A stretch of DNA of 64,000 nt from Bacteroidales bacterium (GTDB lineage: Bacteria > Bacteroidota > Bacteroidia > Bacteroidales > Tenuifilaceae): contig JABFRB010000002.1 in the NCBI GenBank assembly GCA_013141385.1, positions 248,001-312,000 of the forward strand. Reading direction: 5' to 3'. The notes below the pieces were generated by a model. That model worked only from the letters and a program-made list of their open reading frames with translations, had not been told where the DNA came from and ran no database searches. The stretch's first letter is position 1, and each line of letters opens with the position of its first letter. Positions 8,294-16,274 of this stretch are shown here, piece after piece. Position numbers and translations under genes: made by a program.

Positions 8294-8479
8294 ATGAATC
8301 CCAACGATCAGCAGCAATTTAATTGTATTTGGGTTGATGATGTTTTGGTGAGTTCAACGCTTTTTGCTTACTTTACTATCGTGGGACAAGAAAGCAGGTT
8401 TAAACGCCTAAACGCAACCAATTTGCGCAACGTCGACTACAACTATATCGAAAAACCCCATATTCAAAATGAAACTTAA
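8294..8479 (+). CDS. short hypothetical protein (doubtful)
   Basis: A 61-codon frame starts 11 nt after the TIR stop and overlaps the next gene by 11 nt. It begins with ATG and has a plausible soluble composition (MNPNDQQQFNCIWVDDVL...). I see no motif and recognise no family. It could be a small downstream gene, a fragment or chance; the tight spacing on both sides is the only argument for reality. Confidence 0.3.
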   Translation: MNPNDQQQFNCIWVDDVLVSSTLFAYFTIVGQESRFKRLNATNLRNVDYNYIEKPHIQNET

Positions 8480-8885
8480 AGTAATTGCATATTCCTATTT
8501 AGTACCATTGTTTTTTTTGACCCTCTTTGCGTTAAAAATTACCGTTCCAGACTTTATTTTAGTACGCTTCTTCAAAGCTAGTTTTTTAGGAGGATTTGCT
8601 TTAGGTTCATTAATTGTTCGGTTATGGGTTATCAGAAAATATCTAATATCTTTTACTCAAAACAATAATGAGATTAGTTTAATCTACGTGACATCTTTGG
8701 GTAGACAAAATCAGATTACTTTACTTTATGACAGTATAACAGAAATTAAAATTAAAAAACGAGATTGGTTAATCACTGAATTCTCTAAAGTAACCATTGT
8801 TTGTCAGGACAATGAATACTGTTTTGAAATTTTTAAAGAGAAGTTAATAATTAACTTTGAAGTTTTAATTCAAAAATCAAACTGA
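8469..8885 (+). CDS. hypothetical membrane protein with PH-like C-terminal half
   Basis: A 138-residue protein with two hydrophobic segments (about residues 7-25 and 32-52). A beta-rich cytoplasmic half of about 80 residues follows (for example NEISLIYVTSLG, SITEIKIKKRDW, KVTIVCQDNEYCFEI). The layout of two helices followed by a small barrel recalls bacterial PH-domain membrane proteins, but no diagnostic motif is present. It is last in the accessory run, and a terminator-like hairpin lies 160 nt beyond its stop. Confidence 0.6.
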   Translation: MKLKVIAYSYLVPLFFLTLFALKITVPDFILVRFFKASFLGGFALGSLIVRLWVIRKYLISFTQNNNEISLIYVTSLGRQNQITLLYDSITEIKIKKRDWLITEFSKVTIVCQDNEYCFEIFKEKLIINFEVLIQKSN

Positions 8886-8942
8886 AATAAACTCGAAAAC
8901 CCCGTTAAATCGAGGCTATAAAAACCAAAAATGATTGGGTTG

Positions 8943-9128
8943 GGCGGTTGGCTGCGCCGCCGTCCATCTATTATTACAGGCTTTGCCTGCACAAATACTC
9001 AAACAACAAAACCCTACTTTCGTAGAATTCATCATACCAATAACATTCAACCACTCTGTGGTTGTTTTTTTCTCACACCTTACCCCGCATTGCATACGGA
9101 ACTATTCACCTTCAATCCCTTCGGGATT
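8943..9128. repeat. cluster of short perfect hairpins between convergent genes
   Basis: Besides the terminator at 9048, this gap holds several unrelated mini-palindromes with 3-4 nt pyrimidine-rich loops. They are CAGGC-TTT-GCCTG (8977-8989), CTAC-TTTC-GTAG (9013-9024) and AATCCC-TTC-GGGATT (9114-9128), plus a GC-rich GGCGG...CCGCC pair at 8943-8961. No credible gene lies here; the open frames across it are composed of the repeat sequence. Confidence 0.6.
9048..9071 (+). terminator. rho-independent terminator
   Basis: CAACCAC-TCT-GTGGTTG (stem 7, loop 3) is followed directly by a T-run (9065-9071). It would end the plus-strand accessory transcript before the convergent oxidase operon. Confidence 0.7.
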
Positions 9129-9150
9129 AAAAATAAAGAGTTTAACGGTA

Positions 9151-10059
9151 TTATACAGTCAAACTATCCAATATCAAAGTCAACATAAACCCTGCCTGCA
9201 TCAGATTGGTGGTGATGAAAGGTGTTTTTAAATCTTGGTATCCTTTTTTACCAAGTATCCCTTTTCCTACAACCATTAAAACGAGGAGCGATATTATAAG
9301 AATTATTACACCAGATATTTTGTGATGTGTGATACCAAAAAGAGGTATCAGCAGGGACGCAATGCAACTTGCAATCATCCAGATGTAGGAGATAAGAACT
9401 ATTTTTCCGACGGCTAATTTTTGTGTGACTGATGCTAACCCAGCCTGCTCATACTCCTTCCCATATTTGCTGATGAGTAAGAAAAAATGAGGAATTTGCC
9501 AGAGAAACATGTAAAAAGCAATAAAATAATCCGAATGAATAGGAGAATGGTTTGTTGCTGCAATCGTCCCCATGAATAATGGTATAATCCCCGTTATTGT
9601 TCCTGCAAATACAGCCCAAACACTTATCTTCTTTAAAGGGGTATAAACCAAATTATACCATACGGCATTGAATAACCCAAGTGCTGCACACACAGGATTT
9701 ATGAAAAACAGTATTAAAGTTCCTGAAAGCAGAAAAATTGAAGCCCATATACTGGCGTGAAGAACAGTCATTCTTCCAGAAGATAAAGGTCTGTCGTTAG
9801 TGCGTGGCATTAGAGAGTCAGTTCTACGCTCGATGATATGATTGACGGTTGATGCCCCAGCAGCCATGAGGAAAACACCAATCAATGTTAGAAAAAGGGT
9901 GGAGTCGATGATCCCTTTTGCAATAACATAGCCTGTTAGTGTAGTAAATGTAATGGATGCCGAAATAATCAGTTTTGCAAGCGATGAAATATCTTTTATA
10001 TATTGATAAAAGAAAATGCTCCAAGAGCCTTTATTTTTGAAGTTCTGATTGTTTTTCAA
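9151..10059 (-). CDS. ctaB: protohaem IX farnesyltransferase (haem O synthase)
   Basis: A 302-residue inner-membrane UbiA-family prenyltransferase with about eight or nine helices. The first Asp-rich motif is in VNHIIERRTDSLMPRTNDRP, and YTPLKK marks the CtaB/CyoE branch. It adds a farnesyl group to haem b to make haem O, the precursor of haem A needed by the oxidase encoded just upstream in the same operon. Its start overlaps the 3' end of the subunit II gene by 29 nt, consistent with translational coupling. It is the last gene of the operon and faces the plus-strand accessory genes. Confidence 0.93.
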   Translation of the reverse strand: MKNNQNFKNKGSWSIFFYQYIKDISSLAKLIISASITFTTLTGYVIAKGIIDSTLFLTLIGVFLMAAGASTVNHIIERRTDSLMPRTNDRPLSSGRMTVLHASIWASIFLLSGTLILFFINPVCAALGLFNAVWYNLVYTPLKKISVWAVFAGTITGIIPLFMGTIAATNHSPIHSDYFIAFYMFLWQIPHFFLLISKYGKEYEQAGLASVTQKLAVGKIVLISYIWMIASCIASLLIPLFGITHHKISGVIILIISLLVLMVVGKGILGKKGYQDLKTPFITTNLMQAGFMLTLILDSLTV

Positions 10060-10954
10060 AGTAAACGATAATAGATTTTATATCATCCTTCTTTATTGCT
10101 GTGCTATAGGCTCGCATCATTCCTGATTTAAAACCTTTTACAATCTGCTTGTCGGGTTCAAGAATCGATGTTCTTATGTAGGTTGAATCTGCAATTACAG
10201 TTTTCTCTTCACCATCTTCAATTACTACTCGCTTTGAACCATATAACCCTTTAAAAGTGGGTCCAACTAGGGGTGAGCCATCCAATGAATGACATCCTGT
10301 ACAAGCATTGTCTTGTATCACTTTTAGTCCCATGCTTTCGAGAATCACAGGTGATTTCTCATTAAACCATTTCTGGAACTCCTCTTCCGTTACTACTCGT
10401 GTTTTAGCCTCCATGAATGAATGGCGAAGCCCACAGTATGCTGAACATAATATCTCATAGGTTCCCTTGGTAGTTGGAATGAACCACATATAGTTATCTT
10501 TCCCGGGTACAACATCCTCTTTGATTCTAAACGCAGGGATATAAAGGCTATGAATAACATCTGGTGAGAACAAATTCAATTTTACTGCTTTATTTGCAGG
10601 GAGCACAAGCTCATTCGATATCTTTCCATTTGTATACTCGAACGACCAATTCCACATTCTGCCTGTAACCTTAACTACCATGGCATCCTTAGGAACAATA
10701 CGCATTGGATTGAACACAACAATACCATAGTAAAACATAAACATTACAAGAATAATTGGAATAACTGTCCATGTAATCTCCAGTTTCATGTTGTCCTTTA
10801 TCTGCTCAGCCTTTGGGTGTTTCTTGCGGCTATAATGGATTACAAACCATATCATCATTACCGTTATTCCTATTAGAAAGAACATTGAAACAACGAAAAT
10901 GAAAAGAAATGCGCCATCGACACCTTTAGCAAAATTTGATGCTCCTTGGAACAT
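10031..10954 (-). CDS. coxB: cytochrome c oxidase subunit II fused to cytochrome c (caa3 type)
   Basis: A 307-residue protein with two N-terminal membrane helices (about residues 15-35 and 55-75) and a periplasmic cupredoxin domain with the CuA ligands (His in VIHSLYIP; CSAYCGLRHSFM). A C-terminal cytochrome c domain follows, with haem motif CTGCH near residue 232 and a distal Met probably in KSGMMRAY. The fused haem domain marks it as caa3-type, receiving electrons from the monohaem cytochrome or directly from the NrfD/Fe-S complex. No lipobox is evident. A 143-nt gap with a repeat hairpin separates it from subunit IV. Confidence 0.95.
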   Translation of the reverse strand: MFQGASNFAKGVDGAFLFIFVVSMFFLIGITVMMIWFVIHYSRKKHPKAEQIKDNMKLEITWTVIPIILVMFMFYYGIVVFNPMRIVPKDAMVVKVTGRMWNWSFEYTNGKISNELVLPANKAVKLNLFSPDVIHSLYIPAFRIKEDVVPGKDNYMWFIPTTKGTYEILCSAYCGLRHSFMEAKTRVVTEEEFQKWFNEKSPVILESMGLKVIQDNACTGCHSLDGSPLVGPTFKGLYGSKRVVIEDGEEKTVIADSTYIRTSILEPDKQIVKGFKSGMMRAYSTAIKKDDIKSIIVYFEKQSELQK

Positions 10955-11027
10955 GGTTGCTTATTTTTAAGTTATTAACGATTGATAATGAGTTATTATA
11001 TATAGATATTCTGATCTTACAGGTTTG

Positions 11028-11099
11028 GAATATTGGAATGGTGGAAGGATGGGTTATGTAATCTTTCTTCATCCAATATTCCATTATTCCAGCATTCCT
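11028..11099. repeat. inverted repeat element inside the oxidase operon
   Basis: GGAATATTGG (11028-11037) pairs perfectly with CCAATATTCC (11073-11082). The flanks carry further ggaatRNtgg-like units (11036-11047; 11083-11099), giving a palindromic element of about 70 nt. It sits between the genes for subunits II and IV and is transcribed with them. Confidence 0.6.
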
Positions 11100-11388
11100 A
11101 TCTAAACAGATAATCGAAAAAAGTAATAATAAATACCACTGCTAGCAGCATGATTACTACAGCTGCCAAGATTTTAAAAATCAACTCATCAAACTTCAAA
11201 TGCATAAAGTATAACAGAACAAGCGATACTTTAATGCAAGCAATAAACATTGCCACTCCAACGCTTAGAGAACCTGCATCAAACCAAGTAACAGTAATGG
11301 TTATTGCAGTAAGGAATAATAGTATGACTAGAATTATTCCGTAAGATCGATAGCTGGTTATATGGGCTGTATGTTCCATTCCATTCAT
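11098..11388 (-). CDS. cytochrome c oxidase subunit IV (COX4/CyoD-like)
   Basis: A 96-residue protein with three predicted helices: SYGIILVILLFLTAITITVT, VGVAMFIACIKVSLVLLYF and a C-terminal one. It has the HLKFDE segment between helices 2 and 3 that is typical of bacterial subunit IV. This is a small accessory subunit that stabilises the subunit I/III assembly. The gene is placed between subunits III and II, with the stop of subunit III only 3 nt upstream. Confidence 0.88.
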   Translation of the reverse strand: MNGMEHTAHITSYRSYGIILVILLFLTAITITVTWFDAGSLSVGVAMFIACIKVSLVLLYFMHLKFDELIFKILAAVVIMLLAVVFIITFFDYLFR

Positions 11389-11391
11389 TTT

Positions 11392-12009
11392 TTAGGTGAT
11401 AAGATATAAAAGAGGAAAAAGGAAAATCCAAATCAGGTCAACTAGGTGCCAGTACAAACCTGCATTTTCGAGTAGTTGAAAGTTATCTGATCTGATTTTG
11501 TCATTCTTTACTTTAAAAATTACAACACCAATAAGCGACATCCCAATAATGATGTGAAGGGCATGTAATCCAGTCATGAAGAAATACAATCCAAAGAACA
11601 GAATCTCACCATGAGTCAAGGTAAGAACAAGGTCAGAACCTGGATATAGATGGTGGTGTATCTTTAATCCCCACTCAAAGTATTTGTTTACCAAGAAAAT
11701 GAAAGCCAGAAAGAAAGTGATAGATAGCAGGATTAAAGCAACTTTCTTTTGATTTTTTTGAATGGCTGTTATAGACATTGCAATTGTCATACTACTAACC
11801 AATAGAGCGAGTGTATTAATCGATCCAATAAATACGTTGAGCTGATGCGCTGCAACATGGAAATCCTGAAAGTATTTAGCTCGTAATACGGCATAAACAA
11901 GGAATAATCCACCGAATAGGAGAAGTTCGGTAAAAATGAAAATCCACATACCTAATTTTGAGCCAACATCATCACGATGCTCGTGTTCTTCTAATGTGTT
12001 ATGATCCAT
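11392..12009 (-). CDS. ctaE: cytochrome c oxidase subunit III
   Basis: A 205-residue membrane protein with five helices, as in the short form of bacterial subunit III (the first two helices of the seven-helix form are lacking). Diagnostic stretches are KLGMWIFIFTELLLFGG near the N-terminus, THGEILFFGLYFFMTGLHALHI in the middle (the first 20 or so residues carry the conserved HGxxFxxTGLHxxH pattern) and YWHLVDLIWIFLFPLLYL at the end. It belongs to the caa3 oxidase and starts 10 nt after the subunit I stop. Confidence 0.95.
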   Translation of the reverse strand: MDHNTLEEHEHRDDVGSKLGMWIFIFTELLLFGGLFLVYAVLRAKYFQDFHVAAHQLNVFIGSINTLALLVSSMTIAMSITAIQKNQKKVALILLSITFFLAFIFLVNKYFEWGLKIHHHLYPGSDLVLTLTHGEILFFGLYFFMTGLHALHIIIGMSLIGVVIFKVKNDKIRSDNFQLLENAGLYWHLVDLIWIFLFPLLYLIT

Positions 12010-12019
12010 ATTCCCTAGT

Positions 12020-13630
12020 TTACTTGTAATTGTATGGGGATTCAGTAATTACAATTTCTCGGTCAAAATTTTCTAATGGAGGTGGCGATGCAATTGTCCA
12101 TTCCAATGTTTGTCCATTCCATGGATTCATTGGAGCAAGTTCCCCTTTTCGGGCAGATCTTACAAGGTTATACACCATTAAAATCAACCCTGTGATAAGC
12201 ACAAACGCTCCTATCGATGATATGAATTGTCCTGTTGAATATTCTGGAAGGTAATCGAAATAGCGGCGGGGCATGCCCTGTAGTCCAAGAACAAACATTG
12301 GGAAGTAAAGTAGGTTGAATCCCCCGAATACAATTCCCCAAGCAATATTCCCTAATCGTTCCTTATACATTCTTCCAAACATTTTGGGAAACCAATAGTG
12401 AATGGCCGCAAAGAAGGCAAAACCCATCCCTCCAAACACGATGTAATGGAAGTGGGCAACAACATAGTATGTATCGTGAACATGAACGTTGATTGCCAAA
12501 GATCCAAGGGTAAGGCCTGTTAAACCGCCAATCATAAACAGGAAGATAAAGGATAATGTGTAAAGGAAGGGTGTCCTTACAAGTATAGAGCCTTTGTACA
12601 TTGTGGTTATCCAGTTGAAAACCTTTATGGCGCTGGGAATTGCAACAACAAAAGTAAGAAAGGAGAATGCTATTCTTGCAAAATTGCTCATTCCTGAAGT
12701 AAACATATGATGCCCCCATACCAAATAGCCAACTCCAGCTATTGCCATACTAGAAAAAGCAATTGCCTTATATCCGAATACATTACGTTGACAAAAGGTT
12801 GGAATAATTTCGGTGATTACACCCATTGCAGGTAGAATCATTATGTAAACGGCAGGGTGGGAGTATATCCAGAAAAGATGCTGGTAAAGAATTGGATCGC
12901 CCCCGAGTGAGGGATCAAAAAAGCCTATTCGTAAAGTTCTTTCAGCAATAACCATAAGCAAGGTTATACCAATAATTGGCGTTGCAAGAACCTGAATCCA
13001 TGCTGTTGCATAGATTGACCAAGGGAATAGTGGCATCTTAAACCAGGTCATTCCCTTTGCTCGCATACGATGTATGGTAACGATAAAATTCAACCCGGTA
13101 AGAATTGATGAAAAACCAAGAACAAATGCGGCAAGTACTGCGGGTATTACATTTGTGTTTGTGTTTATGCTGTAAGGTGCATAAAATGTCCAACCAGTAT
13201 CTGGAGCCCCATGACCCCCAAATTGAGAATAAATAGCAATTGCAGAACCCGCAAGATAAATGTACCATGAGAAAAGGTTTAGACGGGGGAATGCAACATC
13301 TTTCGCCCCTATCATGATGGGTAGAAAGAAGTTCCCGAAAACTGCCGATAGTCCTGGTATTACAACCATGAAAATCATGATAATACCATGAACAGTAAAG
13401 AAACCGTTATAGGTTTGTGGTCCAAAGTATTGTTGTCCAGCTTTAAGGAGTTCAAGTTTCATGATTCCTCCAAGCGTAGCACCTACCAGAAAGAAAATCG
13501 CAATACAAGAGAGGTAAAGAATTGCAATTCGTTTATGATCGGTGGAGGTCAGCCAGCCTAAAATTCCTTTGTATTTTCCTTGCTGATCGAGATAGCTGCC
13601 AGTGGGAAGTGCAACAGGTTTTGATCCCAT
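12020..13630 (-). CDS. ctaD: cytochrome c oxidase subunit I (A2-type haem-copper oxidase)
   Basis: A 536-residue, twelve-helix catalytic subunit of the haem-copper oxidase, holding haem a, haem a3 and CuB and pumping protons while reducing oxygen to water. Low-spin haem ligands are in TVHGIIMIF and VAHFHYIVFGG. CuB ligands are in YSHPAVYIMILP and WGHHMFTSG. The HPAVYI stretch lacks the Glu of A1 oxidases (HPEVYI) and instead carries the YS pair, marking the A2 branch known from Thermus and Rhodothermus caa3 enzymes. It follows sco1 by 15 nt within the operon. Confidence 0.97.
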   Translation of the reverse strand: MGSKPVALPTGSYLDQQGKYKGILGWLTSTDHKRIAILYLSCIAIFFLVGATLGGIMKLELLKAGQQYFGPQTYNGFFTVHGIIMIFMVVIPGLSAVFGNFFLPIMIGAKDVAFPRLNLFSWYIYLAGSAIAIYSQFGGHGAPDTGWTFYAPYSINTNTNVIPAVLAAFVLGFSSILTGLNFIVTIHRMRAKGMTWFKMPLFPWSIYATAWIQVLATPIIGITLLMVIAERTLRIGFFDPSLGGDPILYQHLFWIYSHPAVYIMILPAMGVITEIIPTFCQRNVFGYKAIAFSSMAIAGVGYLVWGHHMFTSGMSNFARIAFSFLTFVVAIPSAIKVFNWITTMYKGSILVRTPFLYTLSFIFLFMIGGLTGLTLGSLAINVHVHDTYYVVAHFHYIVFGGMGFAFFAAIHYWFPKMFGRMYKERLGNIAWGIVFGGFNLLYFPMFVLGLQGMPRRYFDYLPEYSTGQFISSIGAFVLITGLILMVYNLVRSARKGELAPMNPWNGQTLEWTIASPPPLENFDREIVITESPYNYK

Positions 13631-13645
13631 ATAATATTTTATTTG

Positions 13646-14401
13646 TTAATCTTTTTTCTTTCGTCTTGACACCAATACTATAAAAAGCGCTGCAATGACA
13701 ATTAGAGTGAAAACACCTACTAGTTTTGTAATTTCAAGAGTATATCGTCTTCCTTCTGGCTCATAAGTATAGCAGAATTGTAGAACTCTGTTAATAGTTG
13801 GTTGGCTAATTCCTTTTCTAGCCTCAATAACCGACATTTTTAGGTCGAAAGGAAGAAATGTAAGACCATATAAATATCTTGTAATTTTTCCCTTTGGGCT
13901 TAGCATAATAATTGCCGAAGGATGTATATAATCTACTCCCGCAACCTTTATTTTATAGCCAACGCTATTCAGAATTTTAACGATTGCTAAACTGTCGCCA
14001 GTGAGGTAGTACCAGTATGGGGCTTTGTCCTTTCCAATTTTAGTCGTAAAGTTGGCTTTCTTCTGAATTGCCTTTTCAGGGGTGTCTTTATAGTTGAAGC
14101 TAATTGTGATTATATTGTAATCCTTCCCAAGCACAAGATCTGACTTGTCCACTAAATCTGAAATTCCTTCCTGCAGAGGACTACAAAGTCCTGGGCAGTC
14201 GAAGTATACAAAAGCAAGTATTGTCGGTTTATTAATGAGCTGACCAAGGGTTACGCTTTGATTCTGCTCATTGATAAACGCTAGGTTTAAAGGAACGGTA
14301 TCATTCAAGTGCTCATCAATCCCTACCTCATTGGTAAAAGGCTGACTGAATGAGAGTAATGAATATCCAACGAGTAGTAGTGAAATAAGAATCTTCTTCA
14401 T
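13646..14401 (-). CDS. SCO1/SenC-family copper chaperone
   Basis: A 251-residue thioredoxin-fold protein with an N-terminal signal peptide (MKKILISLLLVGYSLLSFSQ), the copper motif CPGLC, the partner His in VDYIHPSAIIML and a C-terminal membrane anchor (about residues 222-244) followed by RRKKK. It loads copper into the CuA site of subunit II. The open frame extends 24 codons upstream, but the ATG at 14401 gives the signal peptide, so it is chosen. It is encoded directly before subunit I, consistent with an assembly role. Confidence 0.92.
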   Translation of the reverse strand: MKKILISLLLVGYSLLSFSQPFTNEVGIDEHLNDTVPLNLAFINEQNQSVTLGQLINKPTILAFVYFDCPGLCSPLQEGISDLVDKSDLVLGKDYNIITISFNYKDTPEKAIQKKANFTTKIGKDKAPYWYYLTGDSLAIVKILNSVGYKIKVAGVDYIHPSAIIMLSPKGKITRYLYGLTFLPFDLKMSVIEARKGISQPTINRVLQFCYTYEPEGRRYTLEITKLVGVFTLIVIAALFIVLVSRRKKKD

Positions 14402-14417
14402 ATTAGTATGGTTTGAA

Positions 14418-14807
14418 TTACTTTTCTTCAATTGTATCTTCCTTATAAATTCCTGCAATGATAAGCGCACCACCCATTAAACCAGTATCCTTTAGGAGTT
14501 CCATAAATGCAAATTGAGCTTTATCTGCCTCAAATAGTTGTGGAATATGAATAGTAAGAATGAAAATTAGTAGAAGTAATGCAAGTAATAGGCAGGATAG
14601 TTTAATGTATTTCTTTAAAATGATACTTATGCTTGCTGCAATAAGACAGGCTCCTGTGAAAAGAATCATAAAACCACCGGGGATAAATGAGGTGAGCATG
14701 CCATTAAAGAAGTCGCTTACAATAAAGTGATTAATGCCGATTATACCAAATGGAAGCGCAAAGAGAATGCGCCCTAAGGTAGTGAGGAAGGAGTTTTTGC
14801 TTTGCAT
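14418..14807 (-). CDS. DoxX-family membrane protein
   Basis: A 129-residue protein with four hydrophobic helices and the DoxX/SURF4-like pattern (RILFALPFGIIGINHFIV; FIPGGFMILFTGACLI). DoxX-like proteins are small inner-membrane proteins, some associated with quinol oxidation; the molecular role here is unknown. The frame extends 57 codons upstream into the inserted GxxExxY element, so the ATG at 14807 is taken as the original start. It ends 17 nt before sco1. Confidence 0.8.
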   Translation of the reverse strand: MQSKNSFLTTLGRILFALPFGIIGINHFIVSDFFNGMLTSFIPGGFMILFTGACLIAASISIILKKYIKLSCLLLALLLLIFILTIHIPQLFEADKAQFAFMELLKDTGLMGGALIIAGIYKEDTIEEK

Positions 14808-14910
14808 AATCAGATTTATTTGTTTTGTTTTTAGTTGTTTAACTACGTTGAGCCCTTCGGGGTTCTCACAAAGTTTATTTTTTTTCTCGCAAAGACGCAA
14901 AGGGCGCGAA

Positions 14911-14935
14911 GAGAAAAAATAATTTATTTTTTCTC
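14911..14935 (-). terminator. AT-rich palindrome after the GxxExxY gene
   Basis: GAGAAAAAATA-ATT-TATTTTTTCTC is a perfect 11-bp stem just inside the left inverted repeat. It could terminate transcription weakly on either strand, but there is no G+C core or separate T-run, so its strength is doubtful. Confidence 0.35.
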
Positions 14936-14946
14936 TCTTTGCGGGC

Positions 14947-15324
14947 TCATAAATTGTTAACAATTCTAGTAATTCCATCTTTAATCAAAACAACATTAAA
15001 ATTCACAAGAAGCCCTAATTTAATATTTGTCAATCTTAAGTAGGTGAGCAGTTGTTTTGGATGAATTGCGGCTATTGATTCTACAGATTTTATTTCAACA
15101 ATTACTTTTTCTTCAACAATAATATCTGCTCTAAAGCCCAAATCTAATTTGACGTTTTCATATGAAACAGCAATATCGGTCTGTCTTCTATATTTCAAAT
15201 CTATTTTATCTAGTTCATGACAAATCGCAGCTTCGTAAACCGATTCCAACAATCCAGGACCTAGTATCCTATGAACTTTCAGAAAAATATTAACCAATAT
15301 TTTAGAAATTTCATTTTCAGTCAT
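14947..15324 (-). CDS. GxxExxY protein (PD-(D/E)XK-like fold)
   Basis: A 125-residue protein with the defining motif GPGLLESVYE (GxxExxY). A nuclease-like core follows: YRRQTDIAVSYENVKLDLG, FRADIIVEEKVIVEIKSVE (D...ExK) and a C-terminal QLLTYLRLTNIKLGLLVNFN. The family has the restriction-endonuclease fold, and its function is unproven. The ATG at 15324 gives the typical start MTENEISKILVN; the open frame upstream passes through the flanking repeat. It is the only gene in its element. Confidence 0.88.
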   Translation of the reverse strand: MTENEISKILVNIFLKVHRILGPGLLESVYEAAICHELDKIDLKYRRQTDIAVSYENVKLDLGFRADIIVEEKVIVEIKSVESIAAIHPKQLLTYLRLTNIKLGLLVNFNVVLIKDGITRIVNNL

Positions 15325-15368
15325 AAATTTTAAACTTAGCGCACTTAGCGTCTTTGCGAGAAAAATTT

Positions 15369-16262
15369 TTATTTGTTTTGGTTTATTTTCTTTATCTTTT
15401 GAAGTTGAAATAAAATATATATAACGGTTGATAAAATACCCAAAATACCCAATGTATATATGGATATTAACCATATTGGAGCCATTTTGTTGATATTCCA
15501 CCAAGCCCTTTGTTCAAGTAGTTTCTTAGGTTTGGTAATTATACCAATCTTTTCATTTAATGTACTTGTAAGTTCTTTGCTATTACCCTGAGTTTTTGCA
15601 ATTAAAGATAATGTGCCGATGGAGTCTCCTGGGATATCTCTTGGAATATTGAAATAACCAATACCATCTTTACCCGTTGTTGTTTCGGCGATTAGTAAAT
15701 TTCCGAAAGTCCGTTTAATAAATATTTTAATGGATATATCAGATAATGGTTTTCTTAAACCTGCTATACTGTCAGTGATTGTTGCGAAAATCATCTTTTT
15801 ATTTGAATCGTAAGCGAGAGTCATTTTAGCGGTTTCAGTTTTTACGACTCCCGCAACTTTTATTGCAGGTTGTGTGTAATTCTTATTAAAACTTCTAACG
15901 AAAGATATTACTTGCCAACGTTGCTCCTCACTTAACGTGTTAACGAAATTAGGCATTAATCCTCTTCCATTTGAAAGGATAAAGAACATCTCACCATCAG
16001 TGTTTTTCTGGTATTCTGGAGATGCAGGATCTTTAGGGATTGGTACTAGTTTTGCATAGTTAGCTTTTCCTGGATCACCATGGCATGATTTGCAATTGGT
16101 GTTGAAAATCTGCTCGCCAGATTTAACCGTTTCAGGAGAGAATATGAGTGGTGCAGTTTTGCTTTTTGCTTCAGCGGGAATAGGTGTGGTTTGAGAAAAC
16201 GAGTTATCAGCTGACATTATCAGCAAAAGAAGAGAAGCAAGTAGAGTTTTATTTAGTTGCAT
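15369..16262 (-). CDS. monohaem cytochrome c with C-terminal membrane anchor
   Basis: A 297-residue exported protein: signal peptide (LLASLLLLIMSADNSFSQ), class I cytochrome c domain with CKSCH near residue 60 and a probable axial Met in GRGLMPNF. A beta-rich domain (about residues 140-240) follows, then a C-terminal helix (WLISIYTLGILGILSTVIYI). It probably carries electrons from the NrfD/Fe-S complex to the caa3 oxidase. A TTG at 16268 opens the frame, but the ATG at 16262 is preferred. It starts 12 nt after the NrfD-like stop, and its 3' end touches the inserted GxxExxY element. Confidence 0.85.
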   Translation of the reverse strand: MQLNKTLLASLLLLIMSADNSFSQTTPIPAEAKSKTAPLIFSPETVKSGEQIFNTNCKSCHGDPGKANYAKLVPIPKDPASPEYQKNTDGEMFFILSNGRGLMPNFVNTLSEEQRWQVISFVRSFNKNYTQPAIKVAGVVKTETAKMTLAYDSNKKMIFATITDSIAGLRKPLSDISIKIFIKRTFGNLLIAETTTGKDGIGYFNIPRDIPGDSIGTLSLIAKTQGNSKELTSTLNEKIGIITKPKKLLEQRAWWNINKMAPIWLISIYTLGILGILSTVIYILFQLQKIKKINQNK

Positions 16263-16274
16263 ATGCAATAGTAA

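Larger units (their letters stand above)
14881..15367. mobile_element. GxxExxY element bounded by inverted repeats
   Basis: The left boundary 14881-14910 begins TTTTTCTCGCAAAGACGC and continues with AAAGGGCGCGAA. The right boundary 15335-15367 reads, on the opposite strand, TTTTTCTCGCAAAGACGC and then TAAGTGCGCTAAG. The two boundaries are thus near-identical inverted repeats of about 30 nt around a single GxxExxY gene. The right end abuts the stop codon of the cytochrome c gene (15369), so the element sits cleanly between two operon genes. I could not identify a convincing target-site duplication because both flanks are T/A runs. Confidence 0.7.

Noticed and set aside
8931-9231. Two overlapping open frames of 85 and 98 codons between the accessory genes and ctaB
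   Set aside because: They translate the hairpin cluster and the terminator and run antisense into ctaB; palindromic repeats readily give such frames.
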